Assembly: GCA_964356545.1 (NCBI GenBank)
Contig: CAYHHX010000001.1
Coordinates: 1-64,000 of the forward strand
DNA length: 64,000 bases
Direction of reading: 5' to 3'
DNA from: JACPYG01 sp964356545
GTDB taxonomy: Bacteria; Patescibacteriota; Minisyncoccia; Minisyncoccales; Staskawiczbacteraceae
Under the pieces are notes generated by a model, which had not been told where the DNA came from, made no database searches, and worked only from the letters and a program-made list of their open reading frames with translations. Positions 59,880 to 64,000 of this stretch are shown in pieces (positions within the stretch are counted from its first letter, which is position 1; each line of letters begins with the position of its first letter). The translations under genes and the position numbers were made by a program.

Positions 59880-59957
59880 ACGAGCGATAAATTTGTGGCG
59901 GAGTCGGAAGGCGAAGGCAAGGGCTCCACTTTTTATGTTGAGTTGCCGGTTGGTTAG
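59880..59957 (+). pseudogene. duplicated 3' end of the histidine kinase
   Basis: The frame reads VAESEGEGKGSTFYVELPVG, nearly the same as WAESEGEGKGSVFYIELPL at the end of the kinase 110 bp upstream. The 59771-59880 gap between them is unrelated. Confidence 0.7.
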
Positions 59958-59960
59958 GAT

Positions 59961-60434
59961 TTAGATTATTTGTTTTTTGTTGCATATATTTAGAATCTTT
60001 TTTGTGCCATCAGAAATATTTAATTTATAAAAATTTTCATCCGATGAATTTAGCAGATAATAATTACTGTGTTCAGACTGGTCTATTTTAATATTACCTG
60101 GTTCAGTTTCAATGAAGAAATTAAATTGTCTTGTCTTCTTGCCGGAACTAGAAGCGTAATCAAATGAACCAAGATAAGCAATAATATCAGTTATTACAAG
60201 ATTAGTTTCTTCTTTGACTTCTCTGGCCAGAGCTTGCAATAAATTTTCATCAGCATTCACGCCGCCACCGGGCAATACCACAAGCCCGCCCAAAAAATCG
60301 GATAAAGCTCTTTCTAAAAGTAAAAACTTATCATTATTTTTAATAACCGCTCTTACCACAATTTTTTGAATATTGTCTTTTTTTGCTTGTTCCAGTAATT
60401 TTTGAATTGTTTTTTTGGATATATTTGACTTCAT
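59961..60434 (-). CDS. Nudix hydrolase
   Basis: 157 residues. Nudix box GGGVNADENLLQALAREVKEETNL, preceded by LLLERALSDFLGGLVVLPGGG. Similar small Nudix enzymes act on nucleotide derivatives. Single-gene unit on the minus strand between kinase fragments and the next small gene. Confidence 0.88.
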   Translation of the reverse strand: MKSNISKKTIQKLLEQAKKDNIQKIVVRAVIKNNDKFLLLERALSDFLGGLVVLPGGGVNADENLLQALAREVKEETNLVITDIIAYLGSFDYASSSGKKTRQFNFFIETEPGNIKIDQSEHSNYYLLNSSDENFYKLNISDGTKKILNICNKKQII

Positions 60435-60504
60435 AAAATTTAGTTTTCTAATTATACCATCTACATTATTCTAAAACAAACACGATATAAATATAAAAAA
60501 TGGC

Positions 60505-60533
60505 TTGATAAAGGTGTTTGACAATGATATGCT
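60505..60533 (+). promoter_or_regulatory. promoter of a small gene
   Basis: TTGATA, 17-bp spacer and TATGCT. Confidence 0.6.
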
Positions 60534-60599
60534 GAAAACAGAAGGGAGGCAAACAACCTCTCTAAAGCCACTTTGCTGGTGGCAATTCAAACAGTGTGT

Positions 60600-60860
60600 A
60601 TGAGCGAAAGGGGCGTTCACTATTATCCTTCCTATGAAATGGTTCAAGCACTTGTGGAACATGCCCATCCCGTCCTTCAAAAAGATGGACGACATGTGAC
60701 TGCCAGTGTTATTGATTTCATTTCTAGAAAGTTTATAGATGCGTATGGCAAAGGAATTCAAGAGAAGGATATCTTATCGAAGTTTTGGGTACCCTTGGTT
60801 GATGAGAACGGTAAAATCATCGGGAAACTATACACCGATGGAATAACCGAAGTTGACTAG
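60600..60860 (+). CDS. small hypothetical protein
   Basis: 86 residues from ATG 60600 (a TTG at 60573 is also in frame). Text such as YPSYEMVQALVEHAHPVLQ and GKIIGKLYTDGITEVD is globular, but no family is recognised. It has its own promoter and terminator and is GC-richer than its neighbours, like several other single-gene units in the window. No good SD is near the chosen ATG, so the start is uncertain. Confidence 0.5.
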   Translation: MSERGVHYYPSYEMVQALVEHAHPVLQKDGRHVTASVIDFISRKFIDAYGKGIQEKDILSKFWVPLVDENGKIIGKLYTDGITEVD

Positions 60861-60869
60861 AAAAATATG

Positions 60870-60897
60870 AGGCACTTTTTGCAAGGGTGCCTTTTTA
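60870..60897 (+). terminator. Rho-independent terminator
   Basis: AGGCAC/GTGCCT stem, 11-nt loop, TTTTTA. Confidence 0.75.
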
Positions 60898-60943
60898 TTT
60901 AAAAGCATTTATAAAATTAAATTTTAGTGGTATATTTATTTAT

Positions 60944-61408
60944 ATGAATTATCCAAAACACATTGTAGCCACTGCTTCCTTGGTATGTAATAAAAATAAC
61001 CAGGTTTTGCTAGTTAAAACAAAAAGGCGAGGATGGGAAATGCCAGGCGGGGTCATTGAAGAAGGCGAAGATGTTGCCTCGGCTTTAAAAAGAGAAACTT
61101 TAGAAGAAGCTGGTGTTACTATAACTATCAAAAAATTTGTTGCGTTTTATTCCAATATTAAAGACAGTATCGTGATTTTAGATTTTATCTCAGAATGCGA
61201 AGGAGGTCTTCCAAAAAACGTAAAAGATATTATTGATGACAATGAAATAACGGACGTGGCTTGGTTTTCTAAAGAAGATGCGATGGTAAACGTAACCGAC
61301 AAGATTATGTCTTATAGATTAAAATGGTTATTAGAAAACAAAAATAATGTACGTTATGCATATTATTCCAAAGATCCTTTTAAAGTGATATCAGAGACTG
61401 TCTTCTAA
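60944..61408 (+). CDS. Nudix hydrolase
   Basis: 154 residues from ATG 60944; the longer frame starts within the preceding terminator and is rejected. Nudix box GGVIEEGEDVASALKRETLEEAGV, with ASLVCNKNNQVLLVKTKRRGWEMPGG before it. Typical of MutT-like enzymes. Substrate unknown. Confidence 0.9.
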   Translation: MNYPKHIVATASLVCNKNNQVLLVKTKRRGWEMPGGVIEEGEDVASALKRETLEEAGVTITIKKFVAFYSNIKDSIVILDFISECEGGLPKNVKDIIDDNEITDVAWFSKEDAMVNVTDKIMSYRLKWLLENKNNVRYAYYSKDPFKVISETVF

Positions 61409-61452
61409 TATTTTTATCTAAAGTATAGTAATTCAATTTTAATTAAAATTTA

Positions 61453-61555
61453 CCATCTCCATCTCCATGTTCGGAACATTCATAAACCAAGTTCCCGCCA
61501 AGAGGCGAGGAGGCTCGCCCAATTCATGGGCGGCTAATATTGGACCACTAACTGG
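61453..61555 (+). repeat. dispersed repeat B, copy 2, with an inserted hairpin
   Basis: CCATGTTCGGAACATTCATAAACCAAGTTC...TAATATTGGACCACTAACTG matches 16780-16836. Between the halves is a CCGCC...GGCGG palindromic insert of about 38 bp absent from the first copy. Confidence 0.6.
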
Positions 61556-61580
61556 GAAATGGGGACAGCCACTATTATTA
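61555..61580 (+). repeat. RAYT-type short motif
   Basis: GGAAATGGGGACAGCCACTA, joining repeat B to the start of a histidine-kinase fragment. Confidence 0.65.
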
Positions 61581-61616
61581 GAAATGAAATATAAAATATA
61601 CGCCAAAAGGGGGAGT

Positions 61617-61890
61617 GGATATAAAATTTCAAACTAACGAGGCAAAAAATAATAATAGTGTAAAAATTATAGTGTCCGACACTGGAATCGGCATTCCTCC
61701 AGAAAAAATTAAAACTTTGTTTGAAACAACATTTGAAAGGGGAGAAGAAGCTAAAAAATGGCCACTGTAGGCAGTGGCGTTGGACTATATTTATCTACTC
61801 AAATTATCAAAGCCCATAACGGCAAAATCTGGGCGGAGTCGCCTGGCGAGGGCAAGGTTTCTGTTTTTTAGTTGAGCTACCATCGGAGTA
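61617..61890 (+). pseudogene. histidine-kinase C-terminal fragment (ATPase domain)
   Basis: Broken frames can be read as DTGIGIPPEKIKTLFETTFERG and VGLYLSTQIIKAHNGKIWAE, the G1 and G2 boxes of a HATPase domain. They closely match the kinase at 58028 but with a frameshift and a stop (the frame changes near 61765 and 61870). The fragment starts just after a RAYT-type motif. No other gene lies in 61409-61935. Confidence 0.75.
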
Positions 61891-61935
61891 AAAATTTGAT
61901 TTTTTATTTTTAAAGGTATAGAATAAAATAAATTT

Positions 61936-62127
61936 ATGGTTACAAAAATAGACAGCCAAAAACAAAATAAGGATATGAAAGATGTATTTGCAGAATTAAA
62001 ATCTATAAAAAATCAGCTGGCAAAGCTTTTATTTTTGATTCCTGAAGAATCTTTAAAGGGATATAAAAATACAAATCAAATTAAAAAAGATTACTTAGAG
62101 GCATTAAATAATTTTCCTCCCGAATAA
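61936..62127 (+). CDS. small helical protein
   Basis: 63 residues, mostly charged helix (MKDVFAELKSIKNQLAKLLFLIPEE) with a polar start and a Pro end. It looks coiled-coil-like and could be an antitoxin-type or scaffold peptide, but no family is recognised. It is 24 bp upstream of the next gene, so probably shares its transcript. Confidence 0.45.
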   Translation: MVTKIDSQKQNKDMKDVFAELKSIKNQLAKLLFLIPEESLKGYKNTNQIKKDYLEALNNFPPE

Positions 62128-62151
62128 ATTTTATCAACAAATAACTTAAGA

Positions 62152-63198
62152 ATGATTATTTGTAAAACAGAGAACTTTTTTAATCATTTGGCGAAATTGC
62201 CGGGCGATATTAAAAAAGTTTACGGCAAGCAAGAAGCGATATTTAAAGTAAACTGGCTTGATTCTCGTTTACATTCCAAAAGAATCAAAGAATTAATTGA
62301 AAAGTTTGATAAAAAGGTTTACGTTATCAGTTCTCAAAATCGTTTTGCAATAAAAGTTGCTCGAGCTAATAGTGTTCCATGCGCTTTCTTAGATGGTCTT
62401 TCGTGGTTTTGGAAAAAAATTCCAGATGACCACCTTATTGCGGATATTATTTTTTGGATCAACTATCCAAATATAACTAAGAAAATTCCCGTAAAATTAA
62501 CTGATAAAATTTTTATAATTCACGGTATAACTGAACAAGTTGGGAAGTCTATTAAAAAGCGTAGAAAAGGTGAAACACTAATGTATATTGGTGGTTGTAA
62601 TAATCCACTTACTGACCATCCAACTCATTATTTAGATTTATTAACAGAATTAATTATTTTTATAAAAAGAAAAGGGATAAATATGGAACTATCTACAGAC
62701 CTTAACTCAAAAACATATTTAAAGAAATATTCCGAAGTATTTAATATAATAAAAATATACGATCATAGTAGTTTTATAAATAAGTTATCTATTACAGGTA
62801 AATTTATCACAAATGGAGGACAAACTGCTTTTTTGGAAGCCGCACATGTAGATACGATTATTTCTTTTTTTCTACCCATAAATTTAAGTCAATTTTCTTT
62901 AATTAATAATCTCGCATCAATTAAAATGGAATTTTCAGGTTTACGATGGGAAAACTATATCAAGTTACCGAAAACTTTTTATCAATATAGTGAAAAAGAT
63001 GCCATTAATTTTTTAAATAAACAATCTTTAAAGATTATCAAAACCCCAAAAATACTCGAAAAAGTTTGTAATGATTTTTACGATTTATTAGTATTATCAG
63101 TTCATAGTGGAGATCAAAAAAAATTTAGCACTATCATCGGTTCATCTGGCGCAGAAGATATATTTAAAATAATAAAAAAGAGTTGGGGTTTAAAATAG
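62152..63198 (+). CDS. GT-B-like protein of unknown function
   Basis: 348 residues. N- and C-halves look like two Rossmann-type domains (KVYVISSQNRFAIKVARANSVP and MYIGGCNNPL...), with FLDGLSWFWKKIP and a late GGQTAFLEAAHVDTIISFFLP that resembles the donor-nucleotide region of GT-B glycosyltransferases (GG.t..EA). The usual nucleotide-sugar residues are not clear. It is followed after 7 bp by an S66 peptidase gene. Assigned by fold-like pattern only. Confidence 0.45.
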   Translation: MIICKTENFFNHLAKLPGDIKKVYGKQEAIFKVNWLDSRLHSKRIKELIEKFDKKVYVISSQNRFAIKVARANSVPCAFLDGLSWFWKKIPDDHLIADIIFWINYPNITKKIPVKLTDKIFIIHGITEQVGKSIKKRRKGETLMYIGGCNNPLTDHPTHYLDLLTELIIFIKRKGINMELSTDLNSKTYLKKYSEVFNIIKIYDHSSFINKLSITGKFITNGGQTAFLEAAHVDTIISFFLPINLSQFSLINNLASIKMEFSGLRWENYIKLPKTFYQYSEKDAINFLNKQSLKIIKTPKILEKVCNDFYDLLVLSVHSGDQKKFSTIIGSSGAEDIFKIIKKSWGLK

Positions 63199-63205
63199 AA
63201 AAACT

Positions 63206-64000
63206 ATGGAAAAAGAAACTGTTTTAAAAAGAGGGGATACGATAGCAGTTATTGCTCCCTCAGAATCTTTAAAGAAAATATCTTCAATTAAAAAATTGGC
63301 AGAGGAACGGTTTTTGCATGAATTCGGAATTAAAATAAAATATGGGAAAAATGGAGCGAAGACTGATTTATTGGGTTCTTCTTCTATTTTATCAAGAATT
63401 GATGATCTTCATGAAGCATTTAAAAATCCTAAAATTAAGGCAATTATATGCGCCACCGGGGGATATAATGCCAATGATCTTTTGCCCCATATTGATTGGG
63501 AGGTTATTCGGCAAAATCCCAAACCATTTATCGGGTCATCGGATATTACCGTATTATTGAATGCTATTTATGCAAAGACCTCGATAACAACATATTTTAG
63601 TCCAAATTTTTATAAATTTGGCATGAAGCTTGGATTTGACTACACGATTGAGTATTTTAAAAAGTGTATGATGTCTTCTGAATCTTATATTATTGAAAAA
63701 ACTAAATCTTGGAGTAATGATAAGTGGTATAAAAATCAAGACAAGCGAGTGTTTAATAACAATACCGGATATATCGTATGCCAGGAGGGTGAGGCTAAAG
63801 GAACTATTATTGGTGGCAATCTTTCTTCGTTAAATTTATTACAGGGCACCGAATGTATGCCAAGTTTTGATGGGGTAGTTTTATTTTTAGAAGACGATGA
63901 CTTGGCTGGAGAATTTACTTTTGGCGAATTTAATCGGAATTTACAATCACTGTTACAGCTACCATCGGCAAAAAATATTATGGGAATTGTATTGGGAAGA
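63206..64000 (+). CDS. LD-carboxypeptidase/MccF-like S66 peptidase (3' end outside window)
   Basis: ATG at 63206, frame open to the right edge (265 residues seen). Motifs of the S66 family: LKRGDTIAVIAPSES, IICATGGYNANDLLPHIDWEVI, FIGSSDITVLLNA (nucleophile Ser) and GGNLSSLNLLQGTECMP with FLEDDDLAGEFTFGEFNRNL. The GTECMP/LLQGTE text is nearer to MccF-like enzymes, which cleave aminoacyl-nucleotides such as processed microcin C, than to cell-wall LD-carboxypeptidases. The catalytic His/Glu would be downstream. Choice between the two roles needs the full sequence. Confidence 0.8.
   Translation, partial: MEKETVLKRGDTIAVIAPSESLKKISSIKKLAEERFLHEFGIKIKYGKNGAKTDLLGSSSILSRIDDLHEAFKNPKIKAIICATGGYNANDLLPHIDWEVIRQNPKPFIGSSDITVLLNAIYAKTSITTYFSPNFYKFGMKLGFDYTIEYFKKCMMSSESYIIEKTKSWSNDKWYKNQDKRVFNNNTGYIVCQEGEAKGTIIGGNLSSLNLLQGTECMPSFDGVVLFLEDDDLAGEFTFGEFNRNLQSLLQLPSAKNIMGIVLGR

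Noticed and set aside
60471..60761. A 96-residue frame on the minus strand opposite the small gene at 60600
   Set aside because: The plus strand has a promoter and a terminator for the 60600 gene; the minus frame has neither and overlaps it almost fully.

Overview
The window looks like a chromosomal segment of an uncultivated bacterium of the Candidate Phyla Radiation (Patescibacteria, probably a Parcubacteria-type lineage). The support is indirect. The DNA is AT-rich. It carries a DUF8128-like protein next to a VirD4-like ATPase with a C-terminal zinc ribbon, a sigma-like HARE-HTH protein, a lone CofE-like ligase, a short phosphoglycerate kinase, a split transketolase, tRNA genes without encoded CCA, and many genes without a visible Shine-Dalgarno sequence. 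TAG is used as an ordinary stop, so a standard code (table 11) fits.

Layout. 0-6 kb: HARE-HTH protein, membrane protein/VirD4 operon, pgk, DHH exonuclease. 6-10 kb: Fic protein, hypothetical gene, rnhA, a GC-richer gene broken by an in-frame TAG, and RNase P RNA. 10-17 kb: CofE-like ligase, GNAT, murJ, lepA, a tRNA cluster that includes an atypical initiator tRNA, ppa, deoxyribosyltransferase, Nudix. 17-26 kb: a 2124-aa secreted Rhs/YD-repeat protein with an alpha/beta-hydrolase tip, a candidate immunity protein, two nested RAYT transposases, small membrane or secreted proteins. 26-38 kb: rpiB, rpe, split transketolase, PfkB kinase and class I aldolase, interrupted by a minus-strand FAD oxidase and a four-gene minus-strand biosynthetic operon (NAD-synthetase-like, nitrilase, PLP decarboxylase, ATP-grasp). 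38-46 kb: small membrane proteins, TrpR-like repressor, glutamate-cysteine-ligase-like enzyme, gamma-glutamylcyclotransferase, HIT, CYTH, Maf, NYN nuclease, and nucleotide-sanitising enzymes. 46-57 kb: a repeat-bounded accessory region with Nudix, HprK-like kinase, cupin, degenerate ProRS-like protein, radical SAM enzyme, a tRNA-Cys-like gene, a protein ending in a CysRS-like tail, a guanylate-kinase-like protein and cysS. 57-64 kb: SET-domain protein, histidine kinase with duplicated 3' ends, Nudix enzymes, a possible glycosyltransferase and an S66 (LD-carboxypeptidase/MccF-like) peptidase cut by the window edge.

Two dispersed repeat families shape the accessory DNA. One is a short motif (core GGGGACAGCCACCATT), which brackets an intact RAYT gene and sits at several places where a gene is visibly truncated. 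The other is a roughly 245-bp element with its own promoter and Rho-independent terminator, in four copies. Two copies are identical over 241 bp and flank the radical SAM/tRNA-like/CysRS segment.

The best candidate for an undescribed system is the 47.5-56.4 kb cluster. There a tRNA-Cys-like gene, synthetase-derived proteins and a radical SAM enzyme lie together, which suggests a tRNA-dependent modification or biosynthetic pathway. That is inference from gene content. No function is demonstrated.
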